Source: Terriglobia bacterium (GTDB lineage: Bacteria > Acidobacteriota > Terriglobia > Terriglobales > Acidobacteriaceae). Taken from it: a DNA stretch of 47,936 nucleotides. The notes under the pieces are model-generated. The model did no database searches, was not told where the DNA came from, and saw nothing but the letters and a program-made list of their open reading frames with translations. The position numbers and the translations under genes were made by a program. The first letter of the stretch is position 1, and the number at the start of each line of letters is the position of its first letter. The stretch covers positions 1 through 47,936 of the forward strand of contig JAIQFH010000058.1 of NCBI GenBank assembly GCA_020073385.1, read 5' to 3'. Shown piece after piece: positions 8,318 to 16,458 of the stretch.

Positions 8318-9640
8318 GTGAAGGACATCTTGGCGAAGCAGACATCAGAACGGGCAACCACAGCGATCAATCCCGCAAGGCAGGGTGGAGATATCTGCAG
8401 AATCGCTCTGATTGGCTTTGGGACTGTCGGCCGTGCCGTGGCGAAAATCCTGTGCGAAAGCGGCGCTCCATCGCTTCGGCTGACCCATATCTGCAATCGC
8501 AACGTTCAGAGGAAGAAGCAGGACTGGGTTCCAGCGGATGTGGTTTGGACCGACGACATCGAGTCGGTGCTGAAGTCTAACGTGGACATCGTGATCGAGT
8601 TGATCGGCGGATTAAACCCCGCGGAGCAGATCCTGCGCAAGGCACTCGAATCCGGCAAGTCGGTGGTCACCGCGAACAAGCAACTGATCGCACGCTGCGG
8701 GCCCGATCTGTTGCAATTGGCCGCCAGTAAAGGATGCCAGCTTGAGTTTGGCGCCTCGGTAGCCGGAGGCGTTCCCGTAATTCCCGCGCTGCGCACGGGG
8801 TTGTGCGGAGACCGGTTGCACGGCATCGCTGGGATCTTGAACGGAACCTGCAACTACATCCTGAGCCGGATCGAGAACGCGAGGGTCCCGTTCAGCGAGG
8901 CGCTGGAAGAAGCGCAAGCCCGAGGATACGCCGAGGCCGATGCGTCGGAAGATCTAGACGGCGGTGATGCGCGGGCCAAGCTGGCGATTCTGGCGCTCGC
9001 CGGATTACGCACGCGGGTGGAGCCCGAATCCATTCGCGCGCGGACGATCCGGCCGGTGGATGCCGTTGATTTCGACTATGCCGCAGACCTCGGGTGCACG
9101 ATCCGGCAGATTTCGCGGGCGGACTTGAAGGAAGGCACGCTCTTCGCAGATGTCGGCCCGTGCCTGGTTCCATCGGATTCGCCTTTCGGGCGAGTGCAGA
9201 GAAACCTCAATTTAGTTCTCACATCGGGGCAGTATGGCGGAGATATGGCGTTCCTGGGAGCGGGCGCCGGGGGTGATCCGACGGCAGTGGCTGTGGTTTC
9301 GGACGTCATGTTCGTAGCTCAGGGGCTTGCTGGTGGCAAGAGAGACGTAGCAAGCTACGTCTCTACACCGGGGATCAGCAGCGATTTCGAAACACCCTGG
9401 TATCTACGATTCTTTGTTCGGGATCAGCCTGGGATTGTGGCGCGGTTGGCGCAGATTCTGGCCGATCACCACCTCAACATCGATTCGCTGCTGCAGAAAC
9501 CGGGATTTGAGAAGGCTTCGCTGCCGTTTGTGATCACGCTGGAGCCGTGCCATGACTCGCAGTTGCATCCGGCGCTGGAAAGAATGGCGGGGCTGGATTT
9601 CGCCATCCGGCCATGCCTCTGCCTGCCAATTCTTCGCTGA
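8318..9640 (+). CDS. hom: Homoserine dehydrogenase
   Basis: The product has 440 residues. It reduces aspartate semialdehyde to homoserine in the threonine/methionine pathway. The sequence shows a Rossmann motif (IALIGFGTVGRAVAK), the catalytic-domain signature (GGVPVIPALR and GILNGTCNYILSRI), and a C-terminal ACT domain (FFVRDQPGIVARLAQILADH) expected to bind an amino-acid effector. The start is GTG at 8318 with no clear ribosome-binding site. A perfect 24-base palindrome is embedded in frame at codons 342-349, between the catalytic and ACT domains. A hairpin terminator follows the stop. Confidence 0.92.
   Translation: MKDILAKQTSERATTAINPARQGGDICRIALIGFGTVGRAVAKILCESGAPSLRLTHICNRNVQRKKQDWVPADVVWTDDIESVLKSNVDIVIELIGGLNPAEQILRKALESGKSVVTANKQLIARCGPDLLQLAASKGCQLEFGASVAGGVPVIPALRTGLCGDRLHGIAGILNGTCNYILSRIENARVPFSEALEEAQARGYAEADASEDLDGGDARAKLAILALAGLRTRVEPESIRARTIRPVDAVDFDYAADLGCTIRQISRADLKEGTLFADVGPCLVPSDSPFGRVQRNLNLVLTSGQYGGDMAFLGAGAGGDPTAVAVVSDVMFVAQGLAGGKRDVASYVSTPGISSDFETPWYLRFFVRDQPGIVARLAQILADHHLNIDSLLQKPGFEKASLPFVITLEPCHDSQLHPALERMAGLDFAIRPCLCLPILR
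9341..9364. repeat. 24-bp perfect palindromic element inside hom
   Basis: Arms AGAGACGTAGC and GCTACGTCTCT (11 bp, perfect) flank a two-base loop. The element occupies exactly eight codons (342-349, read RDVASYVS) on codon boundaries, in the linker before the ACT domain. Elements of this style are common in acidobacterial intergenic DNA, so an in-frame insertion into the gene is likely. Confidence 0.8.
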
Positions 9641-9654
9641 TTTTCGAGGAAATA

Positions 9655-9682
9655 CAGCGCCGGTCGTCTTTGACCGGCGCTG
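9655..9682. terminator. Shared hairpin terminator after hom and the small ORF
   Basis: CAGCGCCGGTC (9655-9665) pairs perfectly with GACCGGCGCTG (9672-9682) around a loop GTCTTT. It lies between the convergent stops of hom (9640) and the small minus-strand gene (9690), so it can terminate both transcripts. Confidence 0.65.
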
Positions 9683-9689
9683 ACTTGAG

Positions 9690-9869
9690 CTAATTCCAGA
9701 AAGGGTTGTTGAGCCCGGCGGGCTTGAGGGCGCTATCGGCTTCCGTTTCCGTACCCGATTCATCGGAGATCTTCTCATCGATGAAGCGGGAGGGTGGTGG
9801 AAGCCGTTCTTCGCTCGCGGGCGGAATGTTCTTACCCGGTGTTGGAGTATAAGGGAGGTTCGATTTCAT
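9690..9869 (-). CDS. Small hypothetical protein (59 aa) ending in NNPFWN
   Basis: This short gene has an ATG at 9869-9867 preceded by AAAGGAGT at good spacing and ends at 9690. The product is 59 residues: MKSNLPYTPTPGKNIPPASE, a proline-rich stretch with a basic/acidic middle (RFIDEKISDESGTETEADS), then LKPAGLNNPFWN. It has no hydrophobic core and looks disordered. I recognise no family. The strong ribosome-binding site, the intact frame and the terminator beyond its stop support a real gene. The conspicuous C-terminus suggests a short interaction motif or a peptide precursor; neither is shown. Confidence 0.5.
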   Translation of the reverse strand: MKSNLPYTPTPGKNIPPASEERLPPPSRFIDEKISDESGTETEADSALKPAGLNNPFWN

Positions 9870-10023
9870 GCGAGACTCCTTTACTTTTATGATCTAGGTT
9901 CATTAAACACCTCGGAGTGCTCACTGCAGGCGCAATAATTTTGATGACAGGTATTAAAAAAATGCATGCGGACTTAGGAGTCGTAAGAGGGCTAAGGCTG
10001 CCGGGATGAACCCTCGCTCCGGC

Positions 10024-10061
10024 GGGCGAGACGCCCACCGGACAGCCGGCGGGACGCCGGC
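10024..10061. repeat. GC-rich dispersed repeat with two hairpins before the aldo/keto reductase
   Basis: It contains GGGCG/CGCCC (10024-10036) and GCCGGCG/CGCCGGC (10045-10061), both around three-base loops, within a longer GC-rich block at about 10010-10066. I recognise the block as the dispersed GC-rich repeat style of soil bacteria. It lies 25 bases upstream of the reductase start. Confidence 0.6.
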
Positions 10062-10086
10062 GCTACACTTTTTCGAGGACGCCATT

Positions 10087-11058
10087 ATGAAATATCGCAA
10101 GCTGGGACGGACGAGGTTTGAAGTCAGCGAGGTCGGAGATGGGCTTTGGGGAATGAGTGGATGGACTGGGTCGGACGACAACGAGTCCCGGTCATCGATG
10201 CAGATGGCCATCGACCTGGGCTGCAACTTTTTCGACACGGCATGGGCGTACGGTGGCGGAAAGAGTGATGGACTGCTGGGCGAGGCCATGCAGCAGAATC
10301 CCGGCAAGAGACTGCATGCAGCTTCGAAGGTACCTCCTGCCAATGATCGCTGGCCGGCATTGCCGGCGTACGAGTACCGCGATGTCTTCTCCGCCGAGCA
10401 TGTTTTCAAATATGCGGACCTTATCCGCAAGAGACTACGAGTCGACAGCATTGATGTGTTGCAGTTCCACGTTTGGGACGATAGCTGGGCCAATGAGCCG
10501 GAGTTTCGATCGACGGTCGAAAAACTCAAGAAGGATGGATGGATCAAGTTCTTTGGGCTGAGCATCAATCGTTGGGAGCCCGAAAACGGCCTCAAGGCTC
10601 TGCGAACGGGTTTGGTGGACGTGGTGCAGGTCATTTACAACATCTTCGATCAGGCACCGGAGGATGAACTGTTCCCCGTCTGCCAGGAACTCAATATCGG
10701 CGTGATTGCGCGGGTACCGTTTGATGAGGGCAGCCTGGGCGGGAAGATGACGCTGGAGACGCGCTTTCCGAAGGGAGACTGGCGGGCGGGATATTTTGGG
10801 CCAGAGAATCTGCCCAGGACGATCGAGCGGGTGGAGAAGTTGAAAAAGATCCTGCCGCCCGGGATGTCGCTGCCGGAGATGGCTTTGCGGTTTATCTTGT
10901 CGCATCCGGCGGTGAGTACGACGATTCCCGGGATGCGGAAGGCTGATCATGTGCGGCAGAACATCGCTGCTAGCGACGCGGGGCCTTTGGATGAGGGATT
11001 ACTCGCGGAACTGAAGAAGCATCGGTGGAACCGGAGGCCGCAGCGGTGGTCGGATTAG
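10087..11058 (+). CDS. Aldo/keto reductase
   Basis: The product has 323 residues. It is an NADPH-dependent reductase with a TIM-barrel fold. Tetrad residues are visible: Asp and Tyr in FFDTAWAYGGG, Lys in HAASKVPP and His in LQFHVWDD. The C-terminal cofactor segment is STTIPGMRKADHVRQNI. MKYRKLGRTRFEVSEVGDG is the standard start, so the ATG at 10087 is preferred over in-frame starts within the upstream repeat. The substrate is unknown. It stands alone between hom and the large receptor gene. Confidence 0.88.
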   Translation: MKYRKLGRTRFEVSEVGDGLWGMSGWTGSDDNESRSSMQMAIDLGCNFFDTAWAYGGGKSDGLLGEAMQQNPGKRLHAASKVPPANDRWPALPAYEYRDVFSAEHVFKYADLIRKRLRVDSIDVLQFHVWDDSWANEPEFRSTVEKLKKDGWIKFFGLSINRWEPENGLKALRTGLVDVVQVIYNIFDQAPEDELFPVCQELNIGVIARVPFDEGSLGGKMTLETRFPKGDWRAGYFGPENLPRTIERVEKLKKILPPGMSLPEMALRFILSHPAVSTTIPGMRKADHVRQNIAASDAGPLDEGLLAELKKHRWNRRPQRWSD

Positions 11059-11268
11059 TACGACTGCGCAAGAAAACATTTAACCGCTGAGGTCGCTGAG
11101 GTTCTCGCAGAGACCGCTGAGAAACCCACAAACCGGCATTCTCCCTTCTACGACCCCCTTCTACGAGCACTGGTAGTAGAGTCCTCGGCCACGCTACTCT
11201 CGCTGATTGTCGGCAGCCATGCCGGCCCTTCCTTTATTGCCGTTGACGCCCTGAAAGCGAGGAACTCT
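11059..11268. other. Intergenic region with a short internal repeat
   Basis: About 210 bases without a gene. At 11084-11124 the unit CGCTGAG occurs three times in a pattern like CCGCTGAGGTCGCTGAGG, a frequent dispersed repeat type. The region must hold the promoter of the TonB-dependent receptor, but no clear -35/-10 pair is seen. GAGGAA at 11259-11264 is the receptor's ribosome-binding site. Confidence 0.4.
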
Positions 11269-14208
11269 TTGTTCAAGACAGCAATTTTTCTGGCGGTTTC
11301 AACTCTCGTTCTTCTGGCGCAAGCGATGGGGCAGAACCCTAGAGGATCTCTGCGCGGCACGGTGCAGGACGCGACCGGTGCGCGGGTAGCATCCGCGAAG
11401 ATCGTGGCGCAGGCGGTGGATTCCTCCCTGCGCCGGGAGGCCAGCAGCGAGGACCGAGGAGAGTTCCGGATGGACGATCTGCTGCCCGGGAATTACCGGA
11501 TCACTGTAAGCGCAGCTGGGTTTGCGGCGGCGGCAGCTGACGTGGTGGTCGCGGTCAGCTCGGTGCGAGAGGTGACGGTCACGCTAAAGCCGGCGACAGC
11601 GGGGGAGAGTGTCAAAGTCGAAGGTCAGGCTTCTTCTATCACGACTCAGCCGATCGATCTCGTCAGCGTGGTGCATCAGGGAGTGATCAGCCGGAAGGAT
11701 TTGCAAACCCTGCCGCTGGCGGAACGCAGCTTTGCCAACATCGCGTACCTTGCGCCGGGGACCGAGCCCGTGGAACCTTCAGATCCGACGAAGGCACGGA
11801 TCACAGCGGTTGCCACGGGCGGAAGTTCGGGATTAAACAATGAGCTGTCGGTGGACGGCGGGGACAACTCCGACGACTTCATTGGCGGATTTCTGCAGAA
11901 TTTTTCTCCTGAGGTCATCCAGGAATTCGCCATGCGCACGGCGAACGAGGATGCGGACACGGGCGGGACGACCGCCGGCTCGGTCGTGATTACGACGCGC
12001 CGCGGAGGCAACGACTGGCATGGCGAGGGAGCTTTCTATGATCGTGCCGCGAGCCTGAACGCCCGGTATCCGATCGAGAATCCCGCGCCCGATCCGAAGC
12101 AGCCGTTCTCGCGGCAGAACTATGTATTCACCCTCGGCGGCCCGGTGAAGAAGGACAAGATCTGGATGTTCTCGTCGTTCGAATACGTTCATGAGAACGC
12201 CAGCATAGCTTATAGCCCGGCCAATCGAGCGGAGTTCGGCGCTCTGGCGACGCTGGCTTCCGATGGATTGATTCCTGGGGTCAGTTCGATCGCGGTTCCG
12301 CAGAACACCCCTATCCCGTTCCGCGATTATCTGGGTTCGCTGCGATTTGACTGGGCGCAATCGGCGAAGTCACAGTGGTTTTGGCGGGGATCGGAAGATA
12401 GCTACACCACGCACAACAACCTGGTGCAGCAGGGCACGTTGCCTTCGACGGGCCTGCTGACGCACAACAACTACCTGAACATGGTGATCAGCAATTCGTA
12501 TGCCTTCAGCCCATCGTGGCTGGGAACGTTTGTGTTTAACGCCAGCGGATTGCACCTGACACAAACGCGTAATTCGAATCTAGGGTTCGCGCTGCAGTTC
12601 CCGTTTAGCGCCACTTCGCAGACCATTTCCGGCTTCGAGACTTTTGGCGACAACCAGTTCGCTACCGCGATTACGGCATTCCCGGATCTGAGGAATCAGG
12701 AAAAATATCAGCTTCGGTACGACGTGAGCCATTCGACCGGCGATCACGCGTTCAAGTTCGGCATCAATTTCATTCACGAGCCGGTACTAAGCGGTGCATT
12801 CGCGGGAAACGCGGAGACACTGTACTCGTTTCCAGAGGATCCGAGTTTCTATGTGGCGAATCCGGACCAGTTTCCGATTGACTACGAGGACGGCGCGCAG
12901 TTCACCCCGGCGGGCGACGGCAGTTTCTCGCAGAACGTTCAGCGTCTCGGTCTGTACGCGCAGGACTCGTGGCGCATAACCCAGCACCTGACCTTCAACT
13001 ACGGACTTCGCTACCAGACCACGTTCGGTTTGTTCACCGCTTCCGGCCACAGCCAGTTGGAGAATCCGGCTTACTTGACGCTGCAAGCGCTGGGCGTTTC
13101 GCTCATCAACGGCACACCCCACGATTACCGCAAGCAATTTGGGCCACGTCTGGGCATTGCATATGCGCCGGGCGATAGCGGCAAGACGGTGATTCGGGCT
13201 GGGTTCGGACTCTTTTATAACGATCTGGCTCAGGGCGGGTGGGCTCCGGCGTTTCAGGGCGTCAACAGCTCCTCGGCGGGAACCTGTTGCCTGAATCCGG
13301 GCGACCCCGGAGCCCTCATCGATCCGAACTACAAGACTCCGTACGCTCTTCATGCGAGCGCAGGAGTACAGCATGCAATCAACTCACACTGGACCGTCAG
13401 CGCGGACTACACGCACGAGCAGGGGAATCACGGTTACCGCGGGTACAACTACACTCCTGGAGTGAATATTGACGCCAATGCGCCGAGCCTGGCTGTGTTT
13501 CGCTCCGACAACCGCTCCAGCTACGATTCGTTCGCCGTGGTGCTGCAGGGGAATGTGACGAATCGCTTCAACCTGATTGCGCACTACACGCGCTCCAGCG
13601 CCAAGACCTGGGGATGTCTGCTGGGTGAATTGTTCGACTATGTGAATGGCGTGTGCGATCCGCTGAATCCGTTTGCGGCGGGCGACTACGGGCCATCGGG
13701 CGAGGACGTGCCGAATCGTTTCGTTCTCGCAGGCACGCTACACGCACCCGGAGGCTTCGAGATCTCAACGCTGACGCAGGCGGAGAGTGCGCGGCCGTTC
13801 ACTCTCACCACCCCGGTCGGGGACAGGGCCGTGGTGAATGGAGTCAAGACGGCAATGGATGGAGTGCGTGGGACTCCATACATCCAGATAGACCTGCGGA
13901 TCAGCCGCCCGATTCGCTTTGGCGATCGCTGGTCAATCACGCCGTTCGCGGAGATGTTCAATCTCTTCAACCGCAATAACCCGGGAGCGAACTACGTGAC
14001 TGACATTTCAGCGCTTCCGAATCCGGTGAACGATCTGAGCAATGCGACCGCAATTTGCACCGATCCGCCGGCATGCACGAACTACACACCGATCACCAGT
14101 TTGAGACAGTTGCTGGTGCCGGCTGGGGGACTGGGAGACTTCTTTGGCCCGGGGACGACGGTGGGAATTCCTTTCGCGGCGCAACTGGGTGTGCGGGTAA
14201 ACTTCTAA
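11269..14208 (+). CDS. Oar-like TonB-dependent receptor with carboxypeptidase-regulatory domain
   Basis: The product has 979 residues and starts with TTG preceded by GAGGAA. A signal peptide (about 1-21, ending AQAMGQ) leads to a carboxypeptidase-regulatory-like beta-sandwich (about 25-105: GSLRGTVQDATGARVASAKI, DLLPGNYRITVSAAGF). A plug domain follows (about 130-240, ISRKDLQTLPLAERSF), then the outer-membrane beta-barrel to the terminal GVRVNF. Such Oar-like proteins are very abundant in Acidobacteria and are thought to import polymers or peptides. The substrate is unknown. The gene is convergent with the M56/BlaI pair. Confidence 0.9.
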   Translation: MFKTAIFLAVSTLVLLAQAMGQNPRGSLRGTVQDATGARVASAKIVAQAVDSSLRREASSEDRGEFRMDDLLPGNYRITVSAAGFAAAAADVVVAVSSVREVTVTLKPATAGESVKVEGQASSITTQPIDLVSVVHQGVISRKDLQTLPLAERSFANIAYLAPGTEPVEPSDPTKARITAVATGGSSGLNNELSVDGGDNSDDFIGGFLQNFSPEVIQEFAMRTANEDADTGGTTAGSVVITTRRGGNDWHGEGAFYDRAASLNARYPIENPAPDPKQPFSRQNYVFTLGGPVKKDKIWMFSSFEYVHENASIAYSPANRAEFGALATLASDGLIPGVSSIAVPQNTPIPFRDYLGSLRFDWAQSAKSQWFWRGSEDSYTTHNNLVQQGTLPSTGLLTHNNYLNMVISNSYAFSPSWLGTFVFNASGLHLTQTRNSNLGFALQFPFSATSQTISGFETFGDNQFATAITAFPDLRNQEKYQLRYDVSHSTGDHAFKFGINFIHEPVLSGAFAGNAETLYSFPEDPSFYVANPDQFPIDYEDGAQFTPAGDGSFSQNVQRLGLYAQDSWRITQHLTFNYGLRYQTTFGLFTASGHSQLENPAYLTLQALGVSLINGTPHDYRKQFGPRLGIAYAPGDSGKTVIRAGFGLFYNDLAQGGWAPAFQGVNSSSAGTCCLNPGDPGALIDPNYKTPYALHASAGVQHAINSHWTVSADYTHEQGNHGYRGYNYTPGVNIDANAPSLAVFRSDNRSSYDSFAVVLQGNVTNRFNLIAHYTRSSAKTWGCLLGELFDYVNGVCDPLNPFAAGDYGPSGEDVPNRFVLAGTLHAPGGFEISTLTQAESARPFTLTTPVGDRAVVNGVKTAMDGVRGTPYIQIDLRISRPIRFGDRWSITPFAEMFNLFNRNNPGANYVTDISALPNPVNDLSNATAICTDPPACTNYTPITSLRQLLVPAGGLGDFFGPGTTVGIPFAAQLGVRVNF

Positions 14209-14229
14209 TCTCTGGCCGAGATTGCGCCT

Positions 14230-15180
14230 TTATCGAACCAGCCACTCGGTGGCTTCGTGCACGCGAGCGAGCAACTCGCTGTACGTAACAGCCGCGAGAC
14301 CAACTGCGGTGCAAATCGAAAGCACACCGTACCACATAGCGAGCCCCTGCGATGGGGCCTGACGCCGCTGACTCCATGCGATGAGACGCTCGACTCGTGT
14401 GTTCATGATTGAGGCGGGGCTGTGAACGAGGGCCGCGCTCAAATCTACGGGCGCCTCGACAGGACCCAGGCGCGAGAGCTTAATCAGAGTTGCCGCGAGA
14501 TCTAAGGCCTCGGTTGGACTGGAGACCGCCGCGTCATCGGCGGCCAGCTCAATCGCTTCGAGCCAGGCCATCTCCAGCCCACTCATGCCGGGAAAAGAAA
14601 CGAAACGCAGTACAAGTTTTTTCAGGTTGTCGCGACGGCGAACGTGAGCCATTTCGTGATTGAGCGCGGTCTCCAGTTCCTCGGCAGCGAGCAAGGACTC
14701 GGCGGCGGCAGAGAGCAGAATCCGGGGATGGACGATGCCTACGGCAGACATCGGTGGAATCGGCCGCGGGATCCGTAGCACGGGTATGGGCGCAGTCGAG
14801 GAAACGGACTGAGCTTCGCGGGTCCAGGCGGAGATGGTGCGCGATGCAGTGCGGATCGCGAGGAATACGTTGGCCGCGCCAAAGACTCCGATGGCCAGAC
14901 CACAAAGGCCCAGCGTGAGAGGGACTCCCCCCACAGGCTCGTCGATGGCACGCGGCTCGAGCAGAAGGAATGAGGGAATGGTGAAGACGGCGGTGATCAC
15001 GGCCGCGGTTACGAGTGGGAGGATTCGCAGGCTGAACAACAGGTGAGCGATGCGATTGATTGGCTGGCGGCGGAACCGATCTTGAAGGCGCGCCCAACAG
15101 AGGCAGACTGCAAGGGACAAGGTGCAATACACGATCGCGAAGACCGAAAGGGAGACGGCGACGCCGCGCAGGGCAAACAT
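14230..15180 (-). CDS. M56-family (BlaR1/MecR1-like) membrane metallopeptidase
   Basis: The product has 316 residues with N-terminal membrane helices (about 5-30, 45-75 and 88-110). A cytoplasmic zinc protease domain carries HEMAH at residues 175-179 and a likely third ligand in EAIELAADD (Glu211). One more helix lies near the C-terminus. BlaR1-type proteases sense a signal and inactivate their BlaI partner. The C-terminal penicillin-binding sensor of classical BlaR1 is absent, so the signal is unknown. The start overlaps the blaI-like stop by one base, showing a coupled pair. Confidence 0.85.
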   Translation of the reverse strand: MFALRGVAVSLSVFAIVYCTLSLAVCLCWARLQDRFRRQPINRIAHLLFSLRILPLVTAAVITAVFTIPSFLLLEPRAIDEPVGGVPLTLGLCGLAIGVFGAANVFLAIRTASRTISAWTREAQSVSSTAPIPVLRIPRPIPPMSAVGIVHPRILLSAAAESLLAAEELETALNHEMAHVRRRDNLKKLVLRFVSFPGMSGLEMAWLEAIELAADDAAVSSPTEALDLAATLIKLSRLGPVEAPVDLSAALVHSPASIMNTRVERLIAWSQRRQAPSQGLAMWYGVLSICTAVGLAAVTYSELLARVHEATEWLVR

Positions 15181-15659
15181 CAGGCTCTGTCCTTATGGTT
15201 CTTGGGTTGCGATGCGCTGCGGGGAGCCTGAGTGTCGTGCGCATTGGCGCGCAGTTGACGGCGCTTGGCCTCAACCAATTCGCGCAGATCATTGAGCAAT
15301 TGCGCGTCGCGCTCGGTCACGATTTCCACCAAATAAGATAAAGGCAAGGACGATGCCGGGTTCGCGTTAAGCATTTGACGAAAAGCCTCTCCCGCTGCTT
15401 CCCGGTGCCACTCCTCGCGAGTGAAACGCGGCGTGTAGCGGAACGCGCGGCCCTCTGTCTGACGCGCCAACAGATTCTTCTTGAAGAGGCGGTCAAGCGT
15501 CGTCATGACGGTTGTGTATGCCAGGTCACGACAGACGCCGTTATCGTCGACCAGCTCACGAACCGTGGCATTACCTCTCTGCCAGAGCGCCTCGAGCAGG
15601 CGTTGTTCCAGCGGGCCAAGCTGGGAAGAAGATGCACGGAAATGGAAGATTCGCCTCAT
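15180..15659 (-). CDS. BlaI/MecI/CopY-type transcriptional repressor
   Basis: The product has 159 residues. A winged-helix DNA-binding domain (about 14-85) contains LGPLEQRLLEALWQRGNATV, the recognition segment AYTTVMTTLDRLFKKNLL and the wing TEGRAFRYTPRF. The C-terminal part (about 90-140) forms the dimerisation helices. It is translationally coupled to the M56 protease, which should cleave or release it. No beta-lactamase gene is near, so the regulon is probably elsewhere or concerns cell-envelope or redox stress. Confidence 0.9.
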   Translation of the reverse strand: MRRIFHFRASSSQLGPLEQRLLEALWQRGNATVRELVDDNGVCRDLAYTTVMTTLDRLFKKNLLARQTEGRAFRYTPRFTREEWHREAAGEAFRQMLNANPASSLPLSYLVEIVTERDAQLLNDLRELVEAKRRQLRANAHDTQAPRSASQPKNHKDRA

Positions 15660-15741
15660 GCCGACAAGAACGAAGGTGAATTTTACCCCGGAGGTCAGGG
15701 ACTGTTAGAGGATATCAACAGATTTTCGAATTGCGTAACGC

Positions 15742-15818
15742 TGGCGGCCCCGGAGGGGCTCGAACCCCCAACCCTTGGTTCCGAAGACCAATGCTCTATC
15801 CAATTGAGCTACGGGGCC
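15742..15818 (-). tRNA. tRNA-Arg (UCG anticodon)
   Basis: A complete cloverleaf reads on the minus strand. The acceptor stem is GGCCCCG/CGGGGCC, the D arm GCTC...GAGC, and the anticodon stem TTGGT/ACCAA encloses loop CTTCGGA, giving anticodon TCG (codon CGA). The T arm is GGGGG-TTCGAGC-CCCTC. The discriminator is G and CCA is encoded. It should be transcribed in the same direction as tRNA-His upstream of it. Confidence 0.93.
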
Positions 15819-15856
15819 GCGATAAGGCTCACTGCGCGTTGAGAGCCTGAATTATG

Positions 15857-15903
15857 GCGCCGGGCTTTGCCCAGGCTTGGACGGCCGAGGCGGCCGTCGC
15901 CAC
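15857..15903. repeat. 47-bp dispersed repeat, copy 1
   Basis: It begins GCGCCGGGCTTTGCC and contains the hairpin GACGGCC-GAGGC-GGCCGTC. A second copy at 16371-16417 matches at 45 of 47 positions in the same orientation. The copies flank tRNA-His and a small membrane gene. Confidence 0.85.
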
Positions 15904-15962
15904 GTTAACATGGATTCAGGCCGAAGGCACCTGTCGCCATACACTTCTTCAAAACAAAAAAT

Positions 15963-16039
15963 TGGGGTGGGAAACGGGAATCGAACCCGCAACCGCCGGA
16001 GCCACAGTCCGGTGCTCTGCCAGTTGAGCTATTCCCACC
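15963..16039 (-). tRNA. tRNA-His (GUG anticodon)
   Basis: A cloverleaf reads on the minus strand. The acceptor is GTGGGAA/TTCCCAC with the extra G at -1 facing C73, which is the tRNA-His identity element. The anticodon stem CCGGA/TCCGG encloses loop CTGTGGC, giving anticodon GTG. The T arm is GCGGG-TTCGATT-CCCGT, and CCA is encoded. Confidence 0.95.
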
Positions 16040-16140
16040 GCAGGAATTTCATTATAGCAATTGGGGAAGGGGAACGGCGGGGCGGCAGGCGTCGGGCCTC
16101 GGGCGCCGGACCTAGGACCTCAAGACTTCCCAGTTCGCAA

Positions 16141-16329
16141 CTAGAGCCAACCGTGCCGGCGTGCGATCTGAGCGCACAATACGACGACGGAGATTCCGAA
16201 AAGGATGAGGGTGATGGTTCGCGCCTTGCGCAGGCGGGGGAGTTTTTCTGGAGGGACCGTCGTCGACATCATGTCGATTAGGAATGCGCCCATGAAGAGA
16301 TCGATGGCGGTGAAGATGGTCCAGCCCAC
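16141..16329 (-). CDS. Small membrane protein (62 aa)
   Basis: The product has 62 residues with two hydrophobic segments (GWTIFTAIDLFMGAFLIDMM and ARTITLILFGISVVVLCAQI) separated by a charged loop, and a basic end (ARRHGWL). It probably starts with GTG at 16329. No clear ribosome-binding site is visible, and an internal ATG at residue 13 is the alternative. The family is not recognised. It lies between tRNA-His and the second copy of the 47-bp repeat. Confidence 0.5.
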   Translation of the reverse strand: MGWTIFTAIDLFMGAFLIDMMSTTVPPEKLPRLRKARTITLILFGISVVVLCAQIARRHGWL

Positions 16330-16370
16330 GGGAGGATATTAGAACATGGCGGTTTACAGCATCGATTGGT

Positions 16371-16417
16371 GCGCCGGGCTTTGCCTTGGCTTGGACGGCC
16401 GAGGCGGCCGTCGCCAC
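16371..16417. repeat. 47-bp dispersed repeat, copy 2
   Basis: It matches the copy at 15857-15903 except for two adjacent bases (TT in place of CA), in the same orientation, with the same GACGGCC/GGCCGTC hairpin. Confidence 0.85.
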
Positions 16418-16458
16418 ATGAGTGATGCTCGGACAACCGGCGGTCGTAAATCGATGGT

